This document shows positions 44,211-52,365 of a DNA stretch of 64,000 bases, piece by piece. The translations under genes and the position numbers were made by a program. The notes beneath the pieces are model-generated. The model was not told the DNA's origin. It worked only from the letters and a program-made list of their open reading frames with translations, and made no database searches. This DNA is from Burkholderia sp. Ac-20365. Lineage in GTDB: Bacteria > Pseudomonadota > Gammaproteobacteria > Burkholderiales > Burkholderiaceae. The stretch is taken from NCBI RefSeq assembly GCF_017104715.1, contig NZ_JAAGPI010000020.1:1-64000 (forward strand), written 5' to 3'. Positions within the stretch are counted from its first letter, which is position 1, and the number at the start of each line of letters is the position of its first letter.

Positions 44211-45479
44211 TTACCGGAATACGCGTTGCGCGTGAATGCCCAACCCGGTTGCAACGCTTGCGAGCCGGTCGCCGAATACGGGACGCGCATCGGGAAACGC
44301 CGCCGCCAGCGCGCCTGACAGGAATGCCAAACCCGTCGACCCGCCCGTGAAGTACAGCGCATCCACCTCGCGCGGCGCGACGCCCGCGCGTTGCACGGTA
44401 TCGCGTGCGGCCTGAACGATGCGTTGCGTCTCGTCCTTGCCGGCTGCGACCAGTTGCGCCTCATCGAACGCAAGGCGCAAATCTTCCTCGATAAGTTCCA
44501 GATCGATCAGCGTCTCGCCGCCTGCCGCCACGCCGATCTTCGCTTCTTCCGCGTGCGCCGCGAGCGCATGGCCAAAACGCTGCTCGACGACGCGCATCAG
44601 CCGGTCGTGATGTCGCGTGTCCGAATAGAGGTGCCGCATCAAGCCGAGTTCGGAAACGCGCTTCGGCGTGTAGATCGTGTTGATCAGGTGCCAGGTGGCG
44701 AGATCGAAGTAAATACGGTTCGGCACCTCGCGCCCTTCCGGATCGAGCGACTGATAGCCGAGTTCGCGCAGAATCGTCGCAAGTTCGACGCGCCGGTCGA
44801 AATCCGTTCCGGCAACGTGCACGCCGTGGTGCGCGAGCACGTCTTCCTTGCGCTCGATGCGCTTCATCCGCTCCGGGCCGACGCGCACCAGCGAGAAGTC
44901 CGACGTACCGCCGCCGATGTCCGCCACCAGCACCAGCCCTTCCTGCGTGAGATGCGCTTCGTAATCGAACGCGGCTGCGATCGGCTCGTACTGGAAGTGG
45001 ATTTCGTTCAGTCCGACCGAGCGCGCCGCCGCTTCGAGCTGGTTCTGAGCCAGTTGATCGGCGCGCGGATCGTCGTCGACGAAAAACACCGGGCGCCCGA
45101 GCACCGCGCGATTGATCGCTGTGCCCGCCGTCTGCTCGGCGCAGCGCTTCAGATGCGTGACGAAGATTGCGATCACGTCGGTGTACTTGATCGCCGAGCC
45201 GTCGCCGAGATCGGTCGTGTTGTCCGCGAGCGCCGAGCCGAGAATGCTCTTCATCGAGCGCATCAGCCGGCCGTCGAAGCCGTCGACATACGACTCGAGC
45301 GCCGCACGCCCGTAGGCGCGCGTGTTTTCGTCGGTGTTGAAGAAGACGGCCGTGGGCAGCGTCGTGTAGGCGCCTTCGACGGGCGCCAGTTTCAGCTGCG
45401 CCTGACCGCCCGGCGAGCCGCCGACAGGAACGGCAACCGCCGAATTAGACGTGCCGAAATCGATCGCGCAATAGGTCAT
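44211..45479 (-). CDS. YegD-like Hsp70-family ATPase
   Basis: A 422-residue actin/Hsp70-fold protein resembling E. coli YegD, lacking the substrate-binding domain of DnaK. The phosphate-1 motif is AIDFGTSNSAVAV at about 5-17, phosphate-2 ADIGGGTSDFSLVRV at about 191-205, and the adenosine motif is in YFTGGSTGLAFLSG at about 376-389. It therefore probably binds ATP but cannot hold clients in the DnaK manner. No DnaJ or GrpE partner is adjacent. Its role is unknown. It converges on cspA. Confidence 0.82.
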   Translation of the reverse strand: MTYCAIDFGTSNSAVAVPVGGSPGGQAQLKLAPVEGAYTTLPTAVFFNTDENTRAYGRAALESYVDGFDGRLMRSMKSILGSALADNTTDLGDGSAIKYTDVIAIFVTHLKRCAEQTAGTAINRAVLGRPVFFVDDDPRADQLAQNQLEAAARSVGLNEIHFQYEPIAAAFDYEAHLTQEGLVLVADIGGGTSDFSLVRVGPERMKRIERKEDVLAHHGVHVAGTDFDRRVELATILRELGYQSLDPEGREVPNRIYFDLATWHLINTIYTPKRVSELGLMRHLYSDTRHHDRLMRVVEQRFGHALAAHAEEAKIGVAAGGETLIDLELIEEDLRLAFDEAQLVAAGKDETQRIVQAARDTVQRAGVAPREVDALYFTGGSTGLAFLSGALAAAFPDARPVFGDRLASVATGLGIHAQRVFR

Positions 45480-45717
45480 GGCAGGTTTCGCCGTTCGCGC
45501 TGGCGCGCACAGAAAGAGGACGGGCTTTGTAACATGAAAGCAGTGACACCATCAACCGGCAGCATCCCGCACGCCGCAGCGTCGGGGAATGTAGCTTGCT
45601 TTGTCGGAAGATCGCGCCGGATTCGAAATAATCCGACAGGATACGCTGTTCGACGTCCGGCTTACAAAGGCCTCCAAAAACTCGTCCATTCACGGGTTCG
45701 TTCGCCTGGGAGACTCG

Positions 45718-47187
45718 ATGCAGGAACCTTCCGCCGCCTCGGTTCGCGCTGAACCGGTTGCCATTGTCGAAACCGATTTGCCGTCGCGGCTCGACCGCTT
45801 GCCGTGGGGTCGCTTCCATACGCTGATTGTCGTCGCGCTCGGCGTCACGTGGCTGCTCGACGGGCTGGAGGTGACGCTCGCGGGATCGGTGGCGAGCGCG
45901 CTGAAGTCGAGCGGCGTGCTGCGCTTCTCTAATGCGGACGTCGGGCTGGCGGGCAGCGCGTATATCGCCGGCGCGGTGCTGGGTGCGCTCGGTTTCGGCT
46001 GGCTCACAGACCGTCTCGGCCGACGCAAGCTGTTCTTCATCACCCTCGCGCTCTATCTCGCCGCGACGGCGGCGACGGCGTTCTCGTGGAATCTCGCGAG
46101 CTTTCTGGTGTTCCGCTTCCTGACGGGCGCGGGCATCGGCGGCGAGTACACCGCGATCAACTCGACTATCCAGGAATTCACGCCCGCCCGCGTGCGCGGC
46201 CACACCGATCTCGCGATCAACGGCACGTTCTGGGTCGGCGCGGCGCTCGGCGCGATCGGCTCGCTGGTACTGCTCGAACCGCATCTGCTGCCCGGCGACT
46301 GGGGCTGGCGCGCGTGCTTCTTCATCGGCGCGGTGCTCGCGCTGGGAATCCTGCCGATGCGCGTCTGGATACCCGAAAGTCCGCGCTGGCTGCTCACGCA
46401 TGGCGAAGAAAAGGAGGCGCGCGAGATCGTCGAAGGTATCGAGGCACGCTTTCGCGCGGAAAACTATACGCTTCCCGATGACGCACTCAAAGTTCTGCGC
46501 CTGCGCGCCCGCGAGCGCACGACCCTGCGCGAGGTCTTCCATACGCTCTTCACGCTGCATCGGCGCCGCGCGCTCGTCGGGCTGTCGCTGATGACCGCGC
46601 AGGCGTTCTTCTACAACGCGATTTTCTTCACCTACGCGCTTGTCCTGACCGACTTCTATCACGTGCCGGGCGACCACGTCGGCTGGTACATCCTGCCGTT
46701 TGCGCTCGGCAATTTCGCGGGGCCGCTGCTGATCGGCAGACTGTTCGACGTGATCGGCCGGCGCAAGATGATCGCCTCGACCTACGCGATATCCGCGCTT
46801 CTGCTGACGGTGAGCGGTTATCTGTTCGAGCAGCAGTTGCTCACCGTGACGACGCAGACGATTGCCTGGATGGTCATTTTCTTCTTTGCGTCAGCGGCGG
46901 CGAGTTCGGCCTATCTGACTGTCAGCGAATCGTTCCCGCTCGAAATCCGCGCGCTCGCGATAGCGGTGTTTTACGCGTTCGGGACAGCGCTGGGCGGTAT
47001 TGCGGGACCGGCGTTCTTCGGCCGGTTGATCGACACGCAGCAGCGCAGCGAAGTGTTTTCCGGCTATCTGGTCGGCTCGGCGCTGATGCTGGCCGCGGCG
47101 GTGATCGCGGCGATCTGGGGTGTGGACGCGGAGCGGCGCTCGCTGGAAAGTGTCGCCGCGCCGCTTTCCGCCATCGACGAAGAGTGA
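45718..47187 (+). CDS. MFS transporter, sugar/aromatic-acid-porter-like
   Basis: A 489-residue major-facilitator protein with 12 predicted spans. Signature loops are seen after span 2 (GWLTDRLGRRKLFF, about 101-114), in the cytoplasmic half (WIPESPRWLLTHGEEKEAREIV, about 219-240) and in the second half (GRLFDVIGRRKMI). The PESPRWL motif is characteristic of the sugar-porter and metabolite:H+ symporter groups. Substrate is unknown. GGGAGACTCG precedes the ATG at 45718. Longer frames back to 45601 are not supported. No enzyme genes accompany it. Confidence 0.8.
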   Translation: MQEPSAASVRAEPVAIVETDLPSRLDRLPWGRFHTLIVVALGVTWLLDGLEVTLAGSVASALKSSGVLRFSNADVGLAGSAYIAGAVLGALGFGWLTDRLGRRKLFFITLALYLAATAATAFSWNLASFLVFRFLTGAGIGGEYTAINSTIQEFTPARVRGHTDLAINGTFWVGAALGAIGSLVLLEPHLLPGDWGWRACFFIGAVLALGILPMRVWIPESPRWLLTHGEEKEAREIVEGIEARFRAENYTLPDDALKVLRLRARERTTLREVFHTLFTLHRRRALVGLSLMTAQAFFYNAIFFTYALVLTDFYHVPGDHVGWYILPFALGNFAGPLLIGRLFDVIGRRKMIASTYAISALLLTVSGYLFEQQLLTVTTQTIAWMVIFFFASAAASSAYLTVSESFPLEIRALAIAVFYAFGTALGGIAGPAFFGRLIDTQQRSEVFSGYLVGSALMLAAAVIAAIWGVDAERRSLESVAAPLSAIDEE

Positions 47188-47201
47188 TCATGCAATGAAA
47201 A

Positions 47202-47222
47202 ACGCGGCCCATTGGGCCGCGT
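47202..47222. terminator. terminator between an MFS gene and a nitroreductase gene
   Basis: ACGCGGCCCA and TGGGCCGCGT pair perfectly with a minimal centre. On the minus strand TTTTTCATT follows, so it mainly terminates the nitroreductase gene. It also lies 14 bp after the MFS stop. Confidence 0.8.
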
Positions 47223-47255
47223 CGTCATTTCGTCAATTCAGGCGCTGACGGAACT

Positions 47256-47849
47256 TCAGAATGCCTTTTTCCACGCGCCCGCGAATGCGATATCGCCGAG
47301 CGGCACGCGTGTGCGGACTGCCTTCTCGCGTTCGCGCAGCACCGGGTCGAGCTTGTCGATATCGCCATAGTGGCCGAGCGAAATCATCGCGATCACTTCG
47401 ACGTCGTCGGGCACTGCGAATGCCTTGCGGAACGCGTTGACGTCGAAACCGCTCATCTGATGCGCGGCGAGTCCAAGCGCATGCGCCTGCAACACCAGCG
47501 ACAGCGCCGCTGCGCCCGCATCGTACGGTGCGCAACGATTGATTTCGCCCTTCGAGGTCAGCGTATGCGCCGTCACGCAGATCAGCACCGGCGAATTCAC
47601 ATTCCAGCCCTGGTTGAACGGCACGAGCGTGTCGAACGCTTTCTTGAACGAAACTTCGTCCGTCGTGCGGTCGAACACCATGAAGCGCCACGGCTGCAGG
47701 TTGTACGACGAAGGTGCCCAGCGCGCCGCCTCGAGCACCGCGTGCAGCTGCTCGCGGCTCACGGGCTGGTTCGAGTACGCACGCGGGCTCCAGCGGCCGG
47801 CAATCAGGTCATGAACGGGAACGTCGGTGGGTGCGGGTTTGGTGGTCAT
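47256..47849 (-). CDS. nitroreductase-family flavoenzyme
   Basis: A 197-residue FMN-dependent protein of the nitroreductase fold. FMN-contact segments are RWSPRAYSNQPV (about 20-31), the SSYNLQPWRFMVFDR motif (about 47-61), and GLAAHQMSGFD (about 127-137). Enzymes of this group reduce nitro compounds, quinones or enones with NAD(P)H; the natural substrate is unknown. The ATG at 47849 has GAGAG upstream. ATGs at 47855 and 47873 are alternatives. It is a single gene between two terminators. Confidence 0.8.
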   Translation of the reverse strand: MTTKPAPTDVPVHDLIAGRWSPRAYSNQPVSREQLHAVLEAARWAPSSYNLQPWRFMVFDRTTDEVSFKKAFDTLVPFNQGWNVNSPVLICVTAHTLTSKGEINRCAPYDAGAAALSLVLQAHALGLAAHQMSGFDVNAFRKAFAVPDDVEVIAMISLGHYGDIDKLDPVLREREKAVRTRVPLGDIAFAGAWKKAF

Positions 47850-47976
47850 GCGCATCTCTCGGTCGAAATCCATGATCGGCGGGCAGTAGAGCCCGAGGGG
47901 TGACTAGCATAACCCGAGCCGGTCACATCGCGCGTTGCAGGTCGCGCAGATGTGAATCGGAAAGGCGCATAACAAA

Positions 47977-48008
47977 AGCGCGTCGGGGCTTTTCAGCCGC
48001 GACGCGCT
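47977..48008 (-). terminator. terminator of the MFS gene at 48036-49319
   Basis: AGCGCGTCG (47977-47985) and CGACGCGCT (48000-48008) pair perfectly, with three more GC pairs past one mismatch. On the minus strand TTTTGTTATG follows. Confidence 0.8.
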
Positions 48009-48035
48009 CAGCGTAAGTTGGAACGTTGACGGAAT

Positions 48036-49319
48036 TCAGACGGCTTGCGCCGCGACGCTCCGCTCGCCGCGATTGATCCGCAGCACGATGATCGACGCGA
48101 TGATGCACAGCCCGCCCGAAATCATCGATGCGATCGTGTAAGTACCGAGGCTCGCGCGCAACATGCCCGCGCCGAGCGCTGCAAACGCGGCGCCAAGCTG
48201 GTGGCCCGCCACGACCCAGCCGAACACCACGGGCGCCTTATCCTTGCCATACACATCGGTAGCGAGGCGTACGGTCGGCGGCACCGTCGCGATCCAGTCG
48301 AGGCCGTAGAACACGGCAAACAGCGGCAAACCGAAGAAGTCGATGCCGAACGCGTGCGGCAGATACATCAGCGACAGACCGCGCAGCCCGTAGTACCAGA
48401 ACAGCAGCACCCGCGCGTTGAACCGGTCCGAGAGCCAGCCCGACAGCGTCGTACCGAACAGATCGAAAATACCCATCGCCGCGAGCAGCGACGCGCCCTG
48501 CACTTCCGTCATGCCATAGTCGCCGCACATCGCGATCAGGTGCGTGCCGACGTAGCCATTCGTACTCGCGCCGCAGATGAAGAAGCTGAAGAACAGCAGC
48601 CAGAAGTCGCGTGTCTTGCTCGCCATCGCCAGCGTGCCGAATGCGATCGCGAGCGGATTCTGCTTGCTCATGTCGGATTTGACGGGTGCGTCGGCAGGTT
48701 CGCCGAACGGGCGCAGCGCCATGTCGGCGGGACGCTCCGGCAGCAGGAACGCAACCAGCGGCAGCACGACAGCGGCCGCGACCGCGACCGTCCAGACAAC
48801 AGGCCGCCAGCCGTGATGCTGCGCGATCGCCGCGAGCAGCGGCAGGAACACCAGTTGGCCCGTCGCCGAACTGGCGGTCAGAATGCCCATCACGAGGCCA
48901 CGGTGCGTCGTGAACCAGCGGTTCACGACCGTTGCCGACAGCGTCAGCGCCGCCACGCCCGTCGCACCGCCGACCACCACGCCCCACACGAGAATCATCT
49001 GCCACGGATGCGTCATCAGCGACGACAGCGCGACGCCCGCCGCCATCGCGCCAAGCGCCGTCAGGATGGTCGGACGCACACCGAAACGCTGCATCGCCGC
49101 CGCCGCGAACGGCCCCATCAACCCGTACAGCGCGATGTTCACCGAAATAGCCAGCGAAATCGTCGCGCGGCTCCAGCCGAAGTCGTGCTCGAGCGGCACC
49201 ATCATCACGCTCGGCGTCGCGCGCGTGCCGGCCGCCGCGAGCAACACCAGAAACACCACCGCCACGGCCAGCCAGCCGTAGTGGAAGCGCCCACCAATCA
49301 TTCTTGCTGCCCAGTTCAT
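48036..49319 (-). CDS. MFS transporter (monocarboxylate/oxalate-formate-porter-like)
   Basis: A 427-residue major-facilitator protein with 12 spans. The first span begins YGWLAVAVVFLVLLAAAG, and the signature-like GWLSDRFNARVLLFWYYGLRG is at about 258-278. The layout with a GWxxA start resembles the monocarboxylate/oxalate-formate antiporter group. TTGGAGAACCG precedes the ATG. It is divergent from a TetR regulator, and two palindromes sit between them (49401-49420 and 49438-49453), so it is the likely regulated target. Its ligand would probably be the TetR inducer, which is inference. Confidence 0.8.
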   Translation of the reverse strand: MNWAARMIGGRFHYGWLAVAVVFLVLLAAAGTRATPSVMMVPLEHDFGWSRATISLAISVNIALYGLMGPFAAAAMQRFGVRPTILTALGAMAAGVALSSLMTHPWQMILVWGVVVGGATGVAALTLSATVVNRWFTTHRGLVMGILTASSATGQLVFLPLLAAIAQHHGWRPVVWTVAVAAAVVLPLVAFLLPERPADMALRPFGEPADAPVKSDMSKQNPLAIAFGTLAMASKTRDFWLLFFSFFICGASTNGYVGTHLIAMCGDYGMTEVQGASLLAAMGIFDLFGTTLSGWLSDRFNARVLLFWYYGLRGLSLMYLPHAFGIDFFGLPLFAVFYGLDWIATVPPTVRLATDVYGKDKAPVVFGWVVAGHQLGAAFAALGAGMLRASLGTYTIASMISGGLCIIASIIVLRINRGERSVAAQAV

Positions 49320-49400
49320 CGGTTCTCCAAGGGGTTGCGTGACGGCTGCCGGGTGTCGCGATGCCAGCCGCATCTGATTTTTACCAACTTCGTAAAGGTG

Positions 49401-49420
49401 TTGTGACTGACCTGTCACAA
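49401..49420. promoter_or_regulatory. inverted repeat in the MFS-TetR divergent region
   Basis: TTGTGACTGACCTGTCACAA has perfect 7-bp arms with a 6-bp centre. It lies 81 bp before the MFS start and 17 bp from the second palindrome. The arms look CRP-like, but the distance between TGTGA and TCACA is 8 bp rather than 6, so a different regulator is more likely. Confidence 0.5.
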
Positions 49421-49437
49421 TCGGTGTTGCGATGTTA

Positions 49438-49453
49438 GTTACCGATCGGTAAC
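49438..49453. promoter_or_regulatory. perfect 16-bp palindrome, candidate TetR operator
   Basis: GTTACCGATCGGTAAC is perfectly self-complementary and lies 36 bp upstream of the TetR-family start. TetR repressors typically bind such short palindromes beside their own gene and repress the divergent transporter. Confidence 0.75.
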
Positions 49454-49489
49454 ATGTCAAGGCGTCGACTCAAGGACCACACGACCATC

Positions 49490-50122
49490 ATGGCTACTTC
49501 CGATACCGCCAAACGCGCGTCGAATCGCCGTTCGCAAACGGCTGGCTCCGACGCGCAGCAGCACCTTTTGCGCGCCGCCGCCGATCTCTTCTACAAGGAA
49601 GGGGTGCGAGCGGTGGGCGTGGATGCCGTCGTCGAGCGGGCGGGCGTCAACAAGATGAGCCTGTACCGCCAGTTCTCTTCGAAAGACGATCTGGTCGTTG
49701 CGTACCTGGAACAGTCCGACGAGCAGTTCTTCAGGCGCCTCAACGAAAGCCTCGCGAAGCATCCGGGCGACGCGCGCAAGCAGATCGGCCAGTATTTCGA
49801 GGACCTGGCCGGGCGGGCGTCGAAGGACGACTATCGCGGCTGCCCGTTCGTCAATGTATCGGCGGAGTTTCCCGACCCGGCGCATCCGGCGCGGGTTTGC
49901 GTGCTGAACAACAAGACAAAGCTCATGCAGCGGCTCAACGAGCTCTGCACGGCAGCGGGCGCGCGCGATCCGGGCGAGCTGGCGAACGCGCTCGCGTTGC
50001 TGATCGAAGGCATCTATGCGTCGAGCCAGACCTACGGTCCGGGTTGCGGGCCGATCAGGATCGCACCGCGCATCGCGGAACAACTCGTTGCGCAGGCGTG
50101 TGGAGATGCGCCGGTAAAATAG
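49490..50122 (+). CDS. TetR/AcrR-family regulator
   Basis: A 210-residue repressor-type protein. The helix-turn-helix is at about 22-60 (LLRAAADLFYKEGVRAVGVDAVVERAGV followed by NKMSLYRQFSSKDDLVVAYL). The ligand-binding half contains CPFVNVSAEFPDPAHP, a conserved piece of one TetR subgroup that often sits beside MFS or oxidoreductase genes. I take the ATG at 49490 (MATSDTAKR). An ATG at 49454 directly abuts the palindrome and would add 12 basic residues. Likely represses itself and the divergent MFS gene. Confidence 0.82.
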   Translation: MATSDTAKRASNRRSQTAGSDAQQHLLRAAADLFYKEGVRAVGVDAVVERAGVNKMSLYRQFSSKDDLVVAYLEQSDEQFFRRLNESLAKHPGDARKQIGQYFEDLAGRASKDDYRGCPFVNVSAEFPDPAHPARVCVLNNKTKLMQRLNELCTAAGARDPGELANALALLIEGIYASSQTYGPGCGPIRIAPRIAEQLVAQACGDAPVK

Positions 50123-50151
50123 CGGTTTTGCTTTCTGCTTCACGCACCGCC

Positions 50152-50721
50152 ATGTCTTCGACGCCTTCCGAATCTCACGATGCCATTCTCGACGCCACGC
50201 GCCACTGGCTGACGCGCGCCGTGATCGGGCTGAATCTGTGCCCGTTTGCGAAGGCCGTGCATGTGAAGAACCAGATTCGCTACGTGATCAGCGAAGCAAC
50301 CGGTATGGAAGGCGTGCTGACCGCTCTGGAAGCCGAACTGCGCACGCTGATGGACGCCGATCCCGCCACGATCGACACGACGCTGTTGATCATCCCCCAC
50401 GCGCTGGGCGAATTTCTCGACTACAACGACTGCCTGTTCTTCGCGGACCGGATGCTCAAGCAGATGCGTCTGGAAGGCACGCTGCAGATCGCGAGCTTTC
50501 ACCCGCAGTATCAGTTCGAAGGCAGCGACCCGGACGATATCGAGAACTACACGAACCGCGCGCCCTACCCGATTCTCCATTTGCTGCGCGAAGCGAGTAT
50601 CGAGCGTGCGGTTGACGCCTTTCCGGACGCCGCCGACATCTACGAGCGCAACGAGGAAACGATGCGCCGTCTCGGCCCGGAAGGCTGGCGCAAATGGATG
50701 AGCGAGCCGGCCAAAGACTGA
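50152..50721 (+). CDS. DUF1415 family protein
   Basis: A 189-residue protein of the DUF1415 family, recognised from TRHWLTRAVIGLNLCPFAKAV (residues about 16-35), LLIIPHALGEFLDYNDCLFFAD and the very conserved ASFHPQYQFEGSDPDDIENYTNRAPYP region (about 120-146). No activity is known. One conserved cysteine (LCPFA) and several histidines could bind a metal. It begins 29 bp after the tetR stop. TAAAAT at 50115-50120 may serve as its own -10. It converges with the methyltransferase gene downstream. Confidence 0.8.
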   Translation: MSSTPSESHDAILDATRHWLTRAVIGLNLCPFAKAVHVKNQIRYVISEATGMEGVLTALEAELRTLMDADPATIDTTLLIIPHALGEFLDYNDCLFFADRMLKQMRLEGTLQIASFHPQYQFEGSDPDDIENYTNRAPYPILHLLREASIERAVDAFPDAADIYERNEETMRRLGPEGWRKWMSEPAKD

Positions 50722-50740
50722 CCGGCGCGCTCACCGGCGC

Positions 50741-51580
50741 TTACGCGTCGGACGCCTCGACGTAAAAACGCTCGCGCAATTCCGCGATACCGAGCGTATC
50801 CATCACTTCATTGAGCCGCTCGGCCGGGCGCCGGCGCGGCAAATCCTTAAAGGTCGCGATGATGAGCTCGTTCTTCATCGAATGCTCCCAGCCGACCAGT
50901 TCCGTCACGTTCACCTGATAGCCGTGCGCCTCCAGTTGCAGGCAGCGCAGCACATTGGTGATCTGGCTGCCGAATTCGCGCGTATGCAGCGGATGCCGCC
51001 AGATCTCCGTCAGCGCGTTGGCCAGCGACTTGCCCTTGTTCCGGCGCAGCACGCCGGCCACTTCCGCCTGACAGCACGGCACGACCACGATGTATTTCGC
51101 ATGTTTTTCGAGCGCGAAGCGGATCGCGTCGTCGGTGGCCGTGTCGCACGCGTGCAAAGCGGTGACGATGTCCACTTGCGGCGGCAGTTTGTCCGATGTA
51201 ATCGATTCCGCTACGGAAAGATTAAGAAAAGACATACCCTTGAAGCCGAGGCGCGTGGCGAGCTCCTCAGACTTCGAGACCAGTTCCTCGCGTGTCTCAA
51301 TGCCGTAGATATGCGAGTTATCGCGCAGTTCCTTGACGAACAGGTCATAGAGAATGAACCCGAGGTAGGACTTGCCGGCGCCATGATCGACGAGGGACAG
51401 TTCACCTTTCGTCTCTTTTACGTCTTTGAGCAGCGGCTCGATGAACTGGAACAGGTGGTACACCTGCTTAAGTTTGCGGCGGCTGTCCTGGTTCATCTTG
51501 CCGTCGCGCGTCAGGATATGGAGCTCCTGTAGCAGTTCGACGGACTGGTTAGGACGGACTTCGTAGGATTTGCTGGACAT
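50741..51580 (-). CDS. class I SAM-dependent methyltransferase-like protein (METTL25/Trm13-like)
   Basis: A 279-residue protein with a Rossmann methyltransferase core. The SAM loop region is LVDHGAGKSYLGFILYD (about 64-80), motif II is GIETREEL (about 95-102), and the motif IV region is IVTALHACDTATDDAI (about 138-153). VVPCCQAEV (about 170-178) replaces the usual NPPY and is shared with eukaryotic METTL25 and TRMT13 proteins, whose targets are RNA or ribosomal protein. By that analogy an RNA or protein substrate is possible, but this is inference. It stands alone between convergent neighbours. Confidence 0.72.
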   Translation of the reverse strand: MSSKSYEVRPNQSVELLQELHILTRDGKMNQDSRRKLKQVYHLFQFIEPLLKDVKETKGELSLVDHGAGKSYLGFILYDLFVKELRDNSHIYGIETREELVSKSEELATRLGFKGMSFLNLSVAESITSDKLPPQVDIVTALHACDTATDDAIRFALEKHAKYIVVVPCCQAEVAGVLRRNKGKSLANALTEIWRHPLHTREFGSQITNVLRCLQLEAHGYQVNVTELVGWEHSMKNELIIATFKDLPRRRPAERLNEVMDTLGIAELRERFYVEASDA

Positions 51581-51950
51581 CGAATGAGCGTGCCACCGAT
51601 TGCATCGCGAACGTGCGTCAGGTGACGGAAAAAGGAAAAAGTGTCTGTCAGTTTACCCAAAGCGCGAAGAACGGTCCCGGTTCTTGCGCGTCGACGGCGA
51701 CACTGCACCCGACTTGGAACGTTTCGTGCAGCAACGAGCGCATGTCGCATGGCAGTCATCCGTGGCGGGTTCGTTAGAGCGTGACGGACTTGCAGGATGC
51801 ATAAAGAAAGACAAGCTACCGGTCGCTGCGAAGTCGAGAAAGTGCCGGTAAGCGTGGGGGAGGTCGGGCCGGAACAATGGTTCGAACGTTACGTAACCTG
51901 AAGCGCGACGGGACTGCAACGGAGCGTGCTCAGATCTGATGAGGCGGCAA
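51581..51950. other. 370-bp intergenic region, no gene supported
   Basis: The region lies between the divergent starts of the methyltransferase gene and the small gene at 51951. Open frames of 80-100 codons cross it on both strands, but they overlap each other in different phases and match no family, so I leave them out. I saw no convincing promoter, repeat or RNA structure. Confidence 0.5.
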
Positions 51951-52271
51951 ATGGATACGACACCCAACGGAAACGCCGAGCAGAAGTTTCAGGAGCTCAT
52001 GGCGAAGCTGCTGGCCACACCCGAGTGGACGGAAAAGCAGCAACTGGAACTCGAGATGGCACGCGATATTTCGGTCGAGATGCTGCGTTTGGCGGAAGCC
52101 ATGCGCGACGGCAGCGTCGATATGGAGACGTGCCTGACCCTGCTCAAATACGCGAAAGTGCTGGACTTTGTGATGACTACGCTTGCGTCGCGGCGTGATA
52201 TTAAGCCTCAAACGCTGCGCGTGATTTTTAAATTAGCTGGGCTTAAGGTTGATGAGGCTTATCCTGGATGA
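51951..52271 (+). CDS. small conserved-looking helical protein, unknown
   Basis: A 106-residue protein starting MDTTPNGNAEQKFQELMAKL. It is almost wholly alpha-helical by composition, with alternating charged and hydrophobic residues (EKQQLELEMARDISVEMLRL, then CLTLLKYAKVLDFVMTTL) and a short tail. No motif is recognisable. GAGG seven bases before the ATG at 51951 decides the start; an ATG four codons earlier also exists. Codon use is like the neighbours, so I believe it is real. Repeat copy C starts soon after its stop. Confidence 0.6.
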   Translation: MDTTPNGNAEQKFQELMAKLLATPEWTEKQQLELEMARDISVEMLRLAEAMRDGSVDMETCLTLLKYAKVLDFVMTTLASRRDIKPQTLRVIFKLAGLKVDEAYPG

Positions 52272-52294
52272 GGTGTGTTGCTGGCGGCGCCTCG

Positions 52295-52357
52295 TTTGGA
52301 TTGGTTTGGTTTGGTTTGGTTTGCTTTGGTTTGGTTTGCTTTGGTTTGGTTTGCTTA
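52295..52357 (+). repeat. (TTTGG)n-like tract at the left flank of repeat copy C
   Basis: About a dozen tandem TTTGG or TTTGC units run from 52295 to 52357. T/G-rich words of the same kind flank copy B on its left, and their A/C-rich complements flank all three copies on the right, so the tract belongs to the variable outer part of the element. Its simple-repeat nature makes length change by slippage likely. Confidence 0.8.
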
Positions 52358-52365
52358 GGTCTCCC

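Noticed and set aside
49401..49420. CRP binding site
   Set aside because: The arms TGTGA/TCACA are separated by 8 bp, not the 6 required.
51600..51851. 83-codon frame in the gap between the methyltransferase gene and the 106-residue gene
   Set aside because: Overlaps an opposite-strand frame of similar length, has no ribosome site and resembles nothing.
52295..52357. CRISPR array
   Set aside because: The units are 5 bp tandem repeats without spacers, and no cas genes are present anywhere in the window.
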